Shown piece by piece: positions 1-8,630 of a stretch of DNA of 64,000 nucleotides. The notes beneath the pieces are model-generated. The model saw only the letters and a program-made list of their open reading frames with translations, did not search any database and was not told the DNA's origin. Both the position numbers and the translations under genes were made by a program. The stretch covers positions 612,977-676,976 of the forward strand of contig NZ_FNVT01000001.1 of assembly GCF_900108335.1 (NCBI RefSeq). The letters are read 5' to 3'. Origin of the DNA: Nonomuraea solani (lineage in GTDB: Bacteria > Actinomycetota > Actinomycetes > Streptosporangiales > Streptosporangiaceae). Numbering within the stretch: the stretch's first letter is position 1; each line of letters begins with the position of its first letter.

Positions 1-347
1 TCGGGCCCGAACACCCCATGCCCGACATAGTGGAACATCAGCACGCTCGTGGCCTCACACGCCGCCCGATCCAGCGCCTCGCCCAGGTTGGCCGGGGTCG
101 CCGGGTCCAGCAGCACGGTCAGGTTCGCCGGGGCCACGCCCGCCCGCTCGACCAGGCACTGGCCGAGATCGTTGACGGTGGCAGGCACGGCGGGGACCTG
201 CGGCAGGCGGGAGGAGGGCCGGTGCGCGCCCGTGCCCGCCACCAGCACGCGTACGCCCTCGGCGGCCAGCAGCAGAGGTGGACCGTTCCACCTGAGAGGC
301 CGCACGAGCCGGGTCTTCTCGAGCGTCGCAGATTCGTCCTCGGTCAT
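1..347 (-). CDS. Caspase-like (C14-fold) protein, N-terminal part only
   Basis: This reading frame runs off the left edge, so only about 115 N-terminal residues are present. The ATG at 347 has GGAG six bases upstream, which decides the start over the in-frame GTG at 359. The visible part contains a beta strand LLLAAEGVRVLVAGTG, then a helix with VNDLGQCLVERAG, the strand NLTVLLDP, and near the edge SVLMFHYVGHG. That last motif matches the histidine-bearing strand of caspase-fold peptidases (hydrophobic-YxGHG), and the preceding order fits actinobacterial caspase-family proteins. The catalytic cysteine and any C-terminal effector or WD40/NTPase region lie outside the window. Function is inferred: such proteins are often proteolytic effectors in regulated death or conflict systems. 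Confidence 0.6.
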   Translation of the reverse strand, partial: MTEDESATLEKTRLVRPLRWNGPPLLLAAEGVRVLVAGTGAHRPSSRLPQVPAVPATVNDLGQCLVERAGVAPANLTVLLDPATPANLGEALDRAACEATSVLMFHYVGHGVFGP

Positions 348-666
348 CCGGCGCTCCACGGCGTGGGAGGTTGATCGGCCACAGCTGGTCGAGGGCGCCG
401 TGCGCGGCGACAGCCTCAGCTGGTCCGGACGACCCCCCGATCGGCGCGTATCGCAGAGGGGAACGACGGGAGAGCCCGCCTTTCCCGGTTGTTAATGTAC
501 GCACGTCTGAGGCGGCCGTCGAGGGTCCTGTCAGGTTCGCGCGGCCGGATGCGGTGGCAAGCCGGTCTCTATGGTGGATGTCATCCGATCGCCACCTATA
601 AGGCGCCCAGGCGTCTCCCCCTCCCCATCCGAAGGGACCTGTGCCGAAGTGCGGCGGCTCCGGGGG
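348..666. other. Intergenic stretch without a recognisable gene
   Basis: These 319 bases separate the start of the caspase-like gene from the stop of the C39-like peptidase gene. Frames open here are short and antisense-like, with no family resemblance. The part next to position 347 must hold the promoter of the caspase-like gene. I see no tRNA or clear terminator. Confidence 0.5.
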
Positions 667-1917
667 TTACCAGTTGGCCGGCAGGCCAGGCGTGGTGGGC
701 GGGAGCGCGTGGGCCGGCGGGTGGATGACGTACGCGACCCCACCACTGCTCGAACTACGCAGCCAAACGTTCTCAAAGGCCGCCCGCGGATAGACACGCC
801 GCACAGCCGAGTTACTGGAGGAAGCCGGATCGTTGGCGACCACGTCACCCTCCGCGGTGAACCCCACGACCGCCATGAGGTGCCCATTGGTGCCATATCC
901 GGCACCCGGCAGCTCACCCTTCTTGAACGACTGCGACGTGATGACCGGCACACCCGCCTTGATCAACGCCTCCAGCTCGGTCAGCGACCGCAGCCGGGTG
1001 ATGAACCCGTCCATCCCGTACCGCCCCGCGTAAGCCGTGTTGAACGGCCAGTTGCCCGCCCCCTCGTAGGCATGGTCGTAGGTGTAACGAGCGGCGTAGT
1101 CGACCTCAGGGTTCGGATCCCCGGGATCGACCCAGGAGGTGTCCTGCCCGCTCGGCCACTTGTCCCAGAAGCCCAGCACCATGGTGGTCGAGGTCGGGCT
1201 GCACCAGGCCTCGCCCCCGCCGTCCCACTCGGGATAGTGGCCCTGGTGGACGTTCTGGGAGCGGCGCGGCACGGCGAGCTCCGTCCCCCACGCGCCGCCA
1301 CCCGGGCTGACCGGCACGGTCTTGCGCTCGGGCACGTTGGAGCCCATCACCCCGGACGTACGCACCCGCGGCGTCACCGCCGAACCCGGCACGCGGTAAA
1401 GGGTCAGCCGGAGCTGGTAGGCGCTCACGGGCTTGCCCGCCGCCGCGACCAGCGTGTCCACGGCCACCGTGGCGTCCGCGTCGCCCTGCCCCGGCACCGA
1501 GGTGCGCAGGATGTCGCCTTCCGCGTGGGACCAGCGGCCCAGCGAATACCACTTCGTCAGGCCCTCCGCGTTCCGGGCGCGCGCCTCGACCTGCAGCCAG
1601 CTCCCCGGCGGCACGTCGGCGGTCCAGGAGGCTATCAGCTCGGTGGCCGGGAAGCCGATGTCCTGCTCGGGGCCGGTCCAGCGGGCGTATTCCCAGGTCT
1701 TGGTGCCGAGCGCGTCGGTGTAGGAGATCGTGCCGGCCGGGGAGCCGAACGCGAGCCCGTCGCCGGCCGTCGTGCCCTCGTAGGTGCCCGTGGTGAAGTC
1801 GGCCCGCTTGAAGACCACGTCTGGGGGCGCGTCCGCCGGCCTGGACCGCGCCTCCGCCGGAGCGGTGAAGGCCGTGACCAGGAGCAGGGAGGACAGGACC
1901 GCGGTCAGCGCACGCAT
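667..1917 (-). CDS. Secreted C39-type papain-fold peptidase
   Basis: A 416-residue exported protein with a signal peptide (MRALTAVLSSLLLVTAFTAP, cleavage near AEA). The ATG at 1917 is preferred over the upstream in-frame start at 1956 because it is preceded by AAGGTGG and begins directly with the signal peptide. The C-terminal half carries a peptidase C39-like domain: catalytic Cys239 in GGEAWCSPTSTTM, His346 in GTNGHLMAVVGF and Asp363 in VVANDPAS. The N-terminal 200 residues form a beta-rich region of unknown role. It is probably a stand-alone extracellular cysteine peptidase, because no ABC exporter or bacteriocin precursor lies nearby. The substrate is unknown. It is divergent from the adenylate kinase gene with about 180 bases between. 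Confidence 0.85.
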   Translation of the reverse strand: MRALTAVLSSLLLVTAFTAPAEARSRPADAPPDVVFKRADFTTGTYEGTTAGDGLAFGSPAGTISYTDALGTKTWEYARWTGPEQDIGFPATELIASWTADVPPGSWLQVEARARNAEGLTKWYSLGRWSHAEGDILRTSVPGQGDADATVAVDTLVAAAGKPVSAYQLRLTLYRVPGSAVTPRVRTSGVMGSNVPERKTVPVSPGGGAWGTELAVPRRSQNVHQGHYPEWDGGGEAWCSPTSTTMVLGFWDKWPSGQDTSWVDPGDPNPEVDYAARYTYDHAYEGAGNWPFNTAYAGRYGMDGFITRLRSLTELEALIKAGVPVITSQSFKKGELPGAGYGTNGHLMAVVGFTAEGDVVANDPASSSNSAVRRVYPRAAFENVWLRSSSSGGVAYVIHPPAHALPPTTPGLPANW

Positions 1918-2099
1918 GGACCCACCTTCTCGAAAGCCGCTTGGTAGGGCCGACACTAGGCACAGCGCCGGGGTAAAACATCGGCAGATCTACGTAAGTC
2001 GAGAGTCCGCGTGATTTCGGGATCAGGGACACGGCCGGTGACCTGCCACACCGCGTGACTATTTTGGGAGGACATGCAATAACCCCCAGGAAGTGGAAC

Positions 2100-2771
2100 A
2101 TGCGGAAATACGTGATCATGGGTGTGCAGGGCAGCGGCAAGGGCACGCAGAGCGCGCTCCTCGCGGGTGATCTCGACCTCGTGCACATCAGCGTCGGCGA
2201 CATCTTCCGCTGGCACGTCAAGAACCACACCAAGCTCGGCGCCCAGGTCCGCCGTCTGGTCGCGGCGGGCGAACTGGTGGGCGACGACCTGGTGGCGGAG
2301 GTGGTCGGCGACCGGCTCCAGCTCCACGACTGGAACTACGGCTTCATCATCGACGGCTTTCCCCGCAGCCGCGGCCAGGCGGAGTTCTTCCTGGAGAGCT
2401 ACGACATCGACGGAGTGATCCACCTCGACCTGCCGGACGACGAGGTACGCCGCCGCGTCCTGGCCCGCCGGCTGTGCTCGCGCTGCGGCATGGACTACAA
2501 CCTCATCGCCCACCGTCCGGCGGTGGAGGGCAGGTGCGACGTGTGCGGCGGCGACCTGATCACCCGCGAGGACGACGCCCCCGACGCCTTGGCACGACGC
2601 CTGGCCGACTATCACAGCAAGATCGACCCGGTGATCGAGCTGTTCCGGCGCAAGGAGTACGTGATGACCATCGACGCCAGGGCCGACAAGACCACCGTCC
2701 AGCAGACCATCCGTACCCGCCTCAACCTCCCGGCGTACACGCCGTCGGAGGGAGAGCCGGTACGGCTATAG
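2100..2771 (+). CDS. adk: Adenylate kinase with zinc-type LID
   Basis: A 223-residue nucleoside monophosphate kinase interconverting ATP + AMP and 2 ADP in the cytoplasm. The P-loop GVQGSGKGTQ is at residues 8-17; the NMP-binding segment (SVGDIFRWHV), the DGFPRSRGQ motif and a LID with four cysteines (CSRCGMDY and CDVCGGD) follow. The Cys4 LID indicates a structural zinc. The ATG at 2100, with AGGAAG upstream, is preferred over the GTG at 2055, which would add an unrelated 15-residue tail. It stands outside any ribosomal-protein operon, so it may be a second copy besides the housekeeping secY-adk gene (inference). Its stop nearly touches the stop of the convergent efflux gene. Confidence 0.88.
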   Translation: MRKYVIMGVQGSGKGTQSALLAGDLDLVHISVGDIFRWHVKNHTKLGAQVRRLVAAGELVGDDLVAEVVGDRLQLHDWNYGFIIDGFPRSRGQAEFFLESYDIDGVIHLDLPDDEVRRRVLARRLCSRCGMDYNLIAHRPAVEGRCDVCGGDLITREDDAPDALARRLADYHSKIDPVIELFRRKEYVMTIDARADKTTVQQTIRTRLNLPAYTPSEGEPVRL

Positions 2772-2772
2772 G

Positions 2773-4254
2773 TCAGACCTCGGCGGCGGCGAGAGGCTTC
2801 GCCGCGTCCACGGGGGTGTCGTCGCTCCGGTCACGCATGACGATCAGGGCGAGTACGGCCGCCGCCACGACGCCACCGGCGCTGATCGTGAAAGCACTGG
2901 ACATGGCCGAGGTGAAGGCCTGGCGGGCGGCGTCGGCGATGGCCGGCTCGCCCAGGGCCAGCGCGTCGCCGATCGACCGCCTGGCCTGCTCGGTGGCGCC
3001 GGCGGGCATGCCCGCGGTGAAGCCGCTGGAGACGACGCTGCCCAGGGCGGCGATGCCGAGGGCGGCGCCCATCTGCTGGATGGTGCTGTTGAGCGCGGAG
3101 CCGACCCCGGCGTGCGCCGGTGGGATCGTACCCATGAGGGCGGAGATCGCCGCCGGCATGGCCAGGCCGCCGCCGGCGCCCAGCACGAACAGCGCCACCG
3201 CCGTCATCACGCCACCGGCCTCCGCCGACAGACCGGCCAGCAGGCCGAACCCGGCGGCCATCACGCCGAGCCCGCCACCCACCATGAACCGGTTGCCGAT
3301 CCTCTTGCCGAGCGTGGCGCCGAGCGTGTTGAACGTCAGGGAGGCGAGGGCCATCGGGACGAAGGCGAGCCCGGCCTGGGTGGGGCTGTAGCCAAGCACG
3401 TACTGCAGGAACTGGGTGAGCACCAGCAGCAGGCCGCCGTTGCCGATCTGGACCAGGGTGAGGGAGAAGCTGGCGCCGGAGAAGGCGCGGTTGCGGAACA
3501 GCGTGAGCGGGACCATCGGGTGCGGCGTACGCAGCTCCCAGATCACGAAGACGGCCAGGCAGGCGACGGCCACGGCCAGAGACGGCCAGGACAACCCGTG
3601 CGGCAGCTCGATGAGGGTCCAGACCAGGGCGGTCATCCCGGCCGCGGACAGGATCGCGCCGAGCGGGTCGGGCTTCGTTCGCGGCCCCTTGGACTCGGGC
3701 ATCAGCACCACCGCCGCGATGATGGCCAGCACCGCGATCGGTACGTTGATCAAGAAGACGGCGCCCCACCAGAACCAGGCGATCAGAGCGCCGCCCAGCA
3801 CCGGACCGCCGACGAGGCCGAGCGTCGCCACCGCGCTCCAGGCGGCCATCGCCTTGCGCCGTTCGGTGTCGTCGAAGACGGTGATCAGGATCGACAGCGT
3901 GCTCGGCATGATGAGCGCGCCGCCCAGGCCCATCACCGCGCGGGCGGCGATCAGCTGGACGGGTTCGGTGGCGAACGTGGCCACCAGCGAGGCGCCGCCG
4001 AACAGCGCCAGCCCGACGATCATGGCTCGGCGCCGGCCGTACCGGTCGGACAGGCTTCCCGCGGTGAGCAGCAATGCGGCGAAGACGAGAATGTAGGAGT
4101 CGAGGATCCACTGGATGTCCTGGACGTCGGCGCCCAGATCGGCGGCCATCGGCGGGATCGCCACGGTGAGCACCATGTTGTCGATGACCAGCACCAGCGT
4201 GCTCAGGCACAGCACCACCAGGATCAGCCAGCGGCGGGGGTCGCGCGTGTTCAT
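2773..4254 (-). CDS. MFS drug/solute efflux transporter, DHA2 (EmrB/QacA) type
   Basis: A 493-residue integral membrane protein of the 14-helix DHA2 family. It has the loop 2-3 motif SDRYGRRRA, the motif-B arginine segment LIAARAVMGLGGAL and motif C in helix 5 (GLVGGPVLGGALI). Proton-coupled export of hydrophobic compounds is the expected activity, but the substrate cannot be read from sequence. The ATG at 4254 (MNTRDPRRW) is preferred over the far-upstream in-frame start because AAGGA precedes it and helix 1 follows directly. No dedicated regulator overlaps it. The nearest is the MmyB-type regulator 263 bases upstream on the same strand. Confidence 0.88.
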   Translation of the reverse strand: MNTRDPRRWLILVVLCLSTLVLVIDNMVLTVAIPPMAADLGADVQDIQWILDSYILVFAALLLTAGSLSDRYGRRRAMIVGLALFGGASLVATFATEPVQLIAARAVMGLGGALIMPSTLSILITVFDDTERRKAMAAWSAVATLGLVGGPVLGGALIAWFWWGAVFLINVPIAVLAIIAAVVLMPESKGPRTKPDPLGAILSAAGMTALVWTLIELPHGLSWPSLAVAVACLAVFVIWELRTPHPMVPLTLFRNRAFSGASFSLTLVQIGNGGLLLVLTQFLQYVLGYSPTQAGLAFVPMALASLTFNTLGATLGKRIGNRFMVGGGLGVMAAGFGLLAGLSAEAGGVMTAVALFVLGAGGGLAMPAAISALMGTIPPAHAGVGSALNSTIQQMGAALGIAALGSVVSSGFTAGMPAGATEQARRSIGDALALGEPAIADAARQAFTSAMSSAFTISAGGVVAAAVLALIVMRDRSDDTPVDAAKPLAAAEV

Positions 4255-4517
4255 GGAAACGGGTCCTTCGTCTGTCGCGGGCGGGGCCTGCCGGTTGCGG
4301 GCCCGTCCTGCGCGGCTCAGGTTCCTGAACCGGTCATGGCGTTCACCATCGCCGACCGCTCTGATACCGGGCCGTCGCCGCCCTGACGCCGCCGCTGACA
4401 CGCGCCGTGGCCGCTGCCCGCCACGAGGAGCGGAACCGGTCGGGAACACGTTGTCGGAGTTCTACGACCCCGCACGGCCACGGGGCCCGCACGTCCTCCT
4501 CGAACAATGACGGTCGC

Positions 4518-5357
4518 TCAACCGGTCAGCGTGCCGGTGAGGAGGTCGAGGGCGGCGGCGGTGGCCTCGTCGGAGGCGAGGTAGACGACCAGCCGCTGCT
4601 CGTCGGGGTCGGGCAGCTCCAGGCTCTCGTACGCCAGCCGCAGCTCGCCCACCTCCGGGTGCGCCCACCGCTCGACACCGGTGCGCGCGGGCAGCGCGGC
4701 CGAGCCCTCGAACCGGTCGCGGAAGCGGGCCCCGGCGGTGATCGTCAGCTCCTCGGCGAGCAGCGCGGAATGCGGGTCGCCGAGCGCGGCCGCGGCCCGC
4801 AGCGCGGCGGCCCGCTCGCCGGCGACCGCGTCCCAGTCCGGGTGGGCGTCGTGCGCGCGGGGGTCGGTGAACGCGTACCGGGCCAGGTTGGGCGGTTCGC
4901 CCTCCAGCAGCCCGGCCGGGCCGGCGAGCCGCGCGAACCCGGCCGTCCACGCGAGCAGGTCGCCGGGCCGGTTGACGACCAGCGCGGGCGCGGGCTCCAG
5001 CCGGTCCAGCAGCGCCCGCACGGTCGGCCGCACCGTCCGCGCCCGCGCTACGGCGGCCCCGCCGCACGAGCCGCCGCCACCGGTGGTGGTCTTCGCCAGC
5101 CGGTGCAGGTGGATCCGCTCGTCACGGGACAGGCCCAGCGTCTCCGCGAGCGCGGCGAGCACCTGCACGGATGGGCTGCGGTCGCGCCCCTGCTCCAGCC
5201 GGGTGAGGTAATCGACGCTGACGCCGGCGAGCGTGGCCAGCTCGGCGCGGCGCAGCCCGGGTGTACGGCGCCGGTTCCCGTTCGGGAGCCCGACCGCGGC
5301 CGGTGGGACCGCCTCCCGGTGCGCGCGCAGAAACGCGCCCAGCTCTGTCTCGCTCAT
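4518..5357 (-). CDS. XRE-family transcriptional regulator with MmyB-like ligand domain
   Basis: A 279-residue DNA-binding protein. Residues 6-75 form an XRE helix-turn-helix (LRRAELATLAGVSVDYLTRLEQGRDRSPS), and the remainder is the MmyB-like ligand-binding domain (WDAVAGERAAALRAAAALGDP and HPEVGELRLAYESL). The family senses hydrophobic small molecules, probably fatty acids, and usually controls an adjacent reductase or oxidoreductase gene. It is divergent from the DsbA/FrnE-like gene, with 94 bases between, so autoregulation and control of that gene is the simplest model. The ATG at 5357 is chosen because upstream in-frame sequence is not family-like. Confidence 0.85.
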   Translation of the reverse strand: MSETELGAFLRAHREAVPPAAVGLPNGNRRRTPGLRRAELATLAGVSVDYLTRLEQGRDRSPSVQVLAALAETLGLSRDERIHLHRLAKTTTGGGGSCGGAAVARARTVRPTVRALLDRLEPAPALVVNRPGDLLAWTAGFARLAGPAGLLEGEPPNLARYAFTDPRAHDAHPDWDAVAGERAAALRAAAALGDPHSALLAEELTITAGARFRDRFEGSAALPARTGVERWAHPEVGELRLAYESLELPDPDEQRLVVYLASDEATAAALDLLTGTLTG

Positions 5358-5451
5358 CGACCGCGATTGTTCCACGGCGTTCCTGGCCCTGCCAGGGCTA
5401 GGAAAACCGCAGCCTGGCCCCCACATGCCCGGCGCGGGGAAGCTCGTAGGC

Positions 5452-6108
5452 ATGAAAGTAGAGGTACACGCCGACATCGCCTGCCCGTGGTGCCGCCTCG
5501 GCACGCACCAGTTCCACCGCGCGGTCGCCGAGACCGGTGCGGAACCGGACGTTCAACTCATCCATCGCCCGTACCAGCTCATTCCCGACGCCCCCGAGCA
5601 GCCCCGGCCGCTGATGGACACGGTGGCCGAGATGTTCGGTCCGGAACAGGCCGAGGCGATGCTCACGGGCATGACCCGGCTCGGCGCCGCTGAGGGAATC
5701 GAGTACCGGTTCGACCGCGCGGTGGCGGTCAACACCTTCACGGCCCACCGGCTGCTGTGGCTCGCCCTGGACGAGCACGGCGCCGCGGTGCAGGCCACGC
5801 TGGCGACCGCCCTCTTCGACGCGTACTTCCGCGACGGCGTGAACATCGCCGACCACACGCGCCTCACCGACCTGGCCGAGCGATCCGGCCTGGCCGCCAC
5901 CCGGGTACGGGACTTCCTCGCCTCCGACGAGGGCGCCGCCGAGGTGCGCGAGCAGGTGGCCGTGGCACGGCGGGAGGGCGTCACCACCGTGCCACGATTC
6001 CTCTTCGAGAACGGCGCACTGATCGTCGGCGCGACCAGCACCGACGCGCTCACCGACACGCTCCGGCACTCCACCGAAGACGGCAGCCACACCAGGCATC
6101 CTCGTTGA
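5452..6108 (+). CDS. DsbA-family (FrnE-like) thiol oxidoreductase
   Basis: A 218-residue thioredoxin-fold protein starting MKVEVHADIACPWCRLG, with the CPWC redox pair at Cys11/Cys14 and a conserved cis-proline loop GVTTVPRFLF. The all-helical insertion between the two halves is typical of the FrnE/2-hydroxychromene-2-carboxylate isomerase-like branch of DsbA proteins. There is no signal peptide, so it acts in the cytoplasm, perhaps in polyketide or disulfide isomerisation or stress defence. It is probably controlled by the divergent MmyB-type regulator. The start at 5452 gives the canonical N-terminus; the upstream in-frame extension is antisense to the regulator. Confidence 0.85.
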   Translation: MKVEVHADIACPWCRLGTHQFHRAVAETGAEPDVQLIHRPYQLIPDAPEQPRPLMDTVAEMFGPEQAEAMLTGMTRLGAAEGIEYRFDRAVAVNTFTAHRLLWLALDEHGAAVQATLATALFDAYFRDGVNIADHTRLTDLAERSGLAATRVRDFLASDEGAAEVREQVAVARREGVTTVPRFLFENGALIVGATSTDALTDTLRHSTEDGSHTRHPR

Positions 6109-6122
6109 GAGTGAGCAAGCGC

Positions 6123-6152
6123 GGCGTCTGACGGTGAAAACCGACAGACGCC
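6123..6152. terminator. Hairpin terminator between convergent genes
   Basis: An inverted repeat with outer arms GGCGTCTG and CAGACGCC, an internal GGT/ACC pair and a GAAA loop. It sits between the stops of the DsbA-like gene (6108) and the convergent carboxymuconolactone-decarboxylase-like gene (6196). No T-run follows, as is usual in high-GC actinobacteria. Confidence 0.6.
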
Positions 6153-6195
6153 TGATCGCCCGCCGCGACCATCCCCTACGGTGCCCTGTCGCCCG

Positions 6196-6747
6196 TCACG
6201 GGCTCCAGGCCCTGTCCGCCAGTGCCGCGTCGAGCGTGGTGCCGGTGACGTTGGCGACCCAGTTCGCCATGACGGTGTACGCCGCCTGCGTGATCACCTC
6301 AAGGACCTGCGCGGGGGAGTACCCGCTGCCGAGCAGGGCGGCGAGCTCGGCCCGGTCCACGAGGCCGCCGGATCGGACCAGGGCCCGGGAGAAGGTGGCC
6401 AGGGCGGCGGCCTTCTCCTCCGGCACGTCGTCCTTGCCGGCCCGCAGGGCGTCGATCACCTCCGGTGGCACGCCCGCCCGTGCGGCGAAGGCCGAGTGGG
6501 CGGCCACCGAGTACGGGCACCGGTTGGCGACGCTGACCGCGACCCCCACCACCTCCCGCTCGGCCCCGGTGAGGGTGGTGTCCCGCAGCGCCCGCTGCAG
6601 TTGGTTGAAGGCGTCGATCGCGGCCGGCGCGGCGGCGATGGCCCCGGCCAGGTTGGGTACGAACCCCACCCGCCGCCGCAGCTCGTCCAGCGGCTCCCGG
6701 GACGGCTCCGGCGCGGTGCCGACGGAGTGAACGGTGAAGATGGTCAT
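6196..6747 (-). CDS. AhpD/carboxymuconolactone decarboxylase-like protein
   Basis: A 183-residue all-helical protein of the AhpD-like superfamily, typically peroxidase-related. The start at 6747 is fixed by GGAGG six bases upstream. The signature helix reads NRCPYSVAAH: the usual CxxC redox pair followed by His is reduced here to CxxS, so a classical AhpD disulfide cycle may be impossible and a one-cysteine mechanism or another activity is more likely. The protein fits the uncharacterised peroxidase-related branch. It is divergent from an MmyB-type regulator gene (start 6861), a common regulator-target arrangement. Confidence 0.8.
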   Translation of the reverse strand: MTIFTVHSVGTAPEPSREPLDELRRRVGFVPNLAGAIAAAPAAIDAFNQLQRALRDTTLTGAEREVVGVAVSVANRCPYSVAAHSAFAARAGVPPEVIDALRAGKDDVPEEKAAALATFSRALVRSGGLVDRAELAALLGSGYSPAQVLEVITQAAYTVMANWVANVTGTTLDAALADRAWSP

Positions 6748-6860
6748 CGAAGACCTCCAGAAGGATTGAACGGTGGCTCCACTGTCGGTTCGCGGCCGCA
6801 CGGATCCAATTCCCTCCGAGGGAAGTGCGCCCGGACGCCGGAGACCGTTGACTGGCGAGG

Positions 6861-7663
6861 GTGAGGACATCGAACTCCCCGCTCGGCCACCTGCTGCGCT
6901 ACTGGCGCCGGACCCGGCGCATGAGCCAGCTCACCCTGGCCCACCACGCGCAGGTCTCGCCGCGCCACCTCAGCTTCGTCGAGAGCGGCCGCTCGACCCC
7001 GAGCCGCGAAATGGTCATCACGCTGGCGGGCGCCCTCCAGGTGCCCCTCCGCGAGCGCAACGACCTGCTGCTCGCCGCCGGGTACGCCCCCGCCTACCGC
7101 CACACCGGCATCGCCGAACCGGCCATGGCCCGGGTACGGGCGGCGCTGGAGCGGGCGCTGGCCCACCACGAGCCGTACCCGGCGGTGGTGATGGACCGCC
7201 ACTGGAACATCACCCAGACCAACCGGACGGCCGACGTGATGTTCGCCCACCTGCGCGGCGACCGCCCCGCCACCGGCACCGCCAACGTGATCCGGCTCAT
7301 GTTCGACCCCCTCGAACTGCGCCCCCACGTCGCCAACTGGGCGCAGGTCGCCCCAGCCCTCATCCAGCGCGTCCACCGCGAGGCCGTGGGCGGCGTCCCC
7401 GATGCCATCACCCAGGACCTGCTGGCGGAGGTGCTGGCCGGACCCGGCATCCCGGCCGCGTGGCGCGACCCCGACCTCACCGCCGCGATCCTGCCGATCA
7501 TCCCGGTCATCTTCACGAAGGGCGGCGTGACCGTCAGCTACTTCTCGATGATCACCACTGTCGGCACCCCCAGGACGTGACCGCCCAGGAGCTGCGGGTG
7601 GAGAGCTTCTACCCGGCCGACCTGGAAACCGAGCAGCACCGGTGGCGTACCGCGATCGAATGA
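6861..7663 (+). pseudogene. XRE/MmyB-type regulator, frameshifted near its C-terminus
   Basis: The frame from GTG 6861 encodes an XRE helix-turn-helix (SQLTLAHHAQVSPRHLSFVE) and the MmyB ligand domain up to SMITTVGTP, then stops at 7580. The expected family ending (QDVTAQELRVESFYPAD) continues in the neighbouring frame to the TGA at 7663. The switch falls in a run of five C at about 7568-7573, so a single inserted C explains it. It is either a recent loss-of-function mutation, a sequencing error in a homopolymer, or a tail that is dispensable. The divergent AhpD-like gene is the likely target. The Shine-Dalgarno for GTG 6861 is weak. Confidence 0.75.
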
Positions 7664-7782
7664 GTTGCACGGTGTCACCTGCCACGCCGCACGGCTTCAC
7701 GGTCGTACGCGGCCACGACTACGGCGACGGCACCCCGCTCGACCAGGTCGAATACGAGCTGATCACTTCACACACCGCATGA
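7660..7782 (+). CDS. Possible 40-residue ORF after the MmyB-type gene
   Basis: An ATG overlaps the restored stop of the preceding regulator (ATGA at 7660-7663) and opens a 40-codon frame with high GC at third positions, ending in TGA 20 bases inside the 3' end of the opposite-strand methyltransferase gene. The peptide (beginning MSCTVSPATPHGF) resembles no family known to me. It may be a translationally coupled small protein or the remnant of a decayed gene. Confidence 0.25.
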   Translation: MSCTVSPATPHGFTVVRGHDYGDGTPLDQVEYELITSHTA

Positions 7783-8461
7783 CCAGGAACACCGGGAACC
7801 TGGCGGCGTCGGGTCGCCGCTCCGCCCAGCCGGCGGCCGGTTCCGGCTCGGCCAGCTCGTCCAGCCACAGGCCGTGCCGGCGGAAGGTGTTGAGGTAGGT
7901 CGAGAGAGTGCGGTGGTTGGCGCCGACCTGGCGGCGCAGCGCCGACAGCTCCCCGTCGGCCCGCCACCAGCCCTCGGCGTGATAGCGCTCGCCCCACGAC
8001 CCCGAGACGCCCCGCCCGCCGGGGAAGCACGGGTGCAGGATCGAGCAGGCGAAGACGCCCCCGGGACGCAACGCCCCGGCGGCGGTGGCCACGGCCCCGT
8101 CGAGATCGTCGATGTCCGACAGGCCGAAGCTGCAGACCACGGCGTCGAAGGGGCCCGGATCCAGCGGCCCTGGCCGGGTGACGTCGGCGTGCTCGTAGCG
8201 GATGCCCAGGGGTTCGTCGCGTTCGGCGGCGCGCGCCTTGCCGATCAGGACGGCGGAGATGTCGGCGCCCAGCACCTCGGCGCCACGGCGGGCCAGCGCG
8301 CGGCTGATCCGGCCGTGGCCGCAGGCGATCTCCAGCACCCGCCGGCCCTCGACCGGGCCCAGCAGGTCGAGCAGGCGCAGGGAGGCCGGGTCCTCGATGG
8401 CGTCGGTCCAGCCGGCCTCGTAGAAGTCGGCGATCTCGTCGTAGCGCGCGGCACCTGTCAC
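7763..8461 (-). CDS. Class I SAM-dependent methyltransferase
   Basis: About 232 residues of the seven-strand Rossmann methyltransferase fold. Motif I is VLEIACGHGRISRALARRG, the acidic residue closing strand 2 is in VLGADIS, and motif IV is FDAVVCSFGLSDI, followed by LRPGGVFACSILHPCF. The product is cytoplasmic and most like small-molecule methyltransferases; the substrate is unknown. The start is uncertain: GTG 8461 begins just before the family-like YDEIADFYEAGW, but no strong ribosome site is visible, and a longer frame to 8821 has low-complexity, non-family sequence. It is divergent from the surface-protein gene. Confidence 0.8.
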   Translation of the reverse strand: MTGAARYDEIADFYEAGWTDAIEDPASLRLLDLLGPVEGRRVLEIACGHGRISRALARRGAEVLGADISAVLIGKARAAERDEPLGIRYEHADVTRPGPLDPGPFDAVVCSFGLSDIDDLDGAVATAAGALRPGGVFACSILHPCFPGGRGVSGSWGERYHAEGWWRADGELSALRRQVGANHRTLSTYLNTFRRHGLWLDELAEPEPAAGWAERRPDAARFPVFLVMRCVK

Positions 8462-8630
8462 GACTTCGACGGTACGCCGCCCGTACCGGACGCGGGAGGT
8501 CGTTCGCCCCGGGCAAAGATCGCGCCATGACGGCGCATGGATCCGGTGGGATCGCCCGCGCGCCCCGGGCGGCCGGGGAGAGGATCGCCCCGGTCGAGCA
8601 GGCACGGGACGCGAACGGCGGGGGTACGAC

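Noticed and set aside
55..504. Minus-strand frame at the left edge
   Set aside because: It is out of frame with the caspase-like protein; composition is Gly/Arg/Pro-rich shadow.
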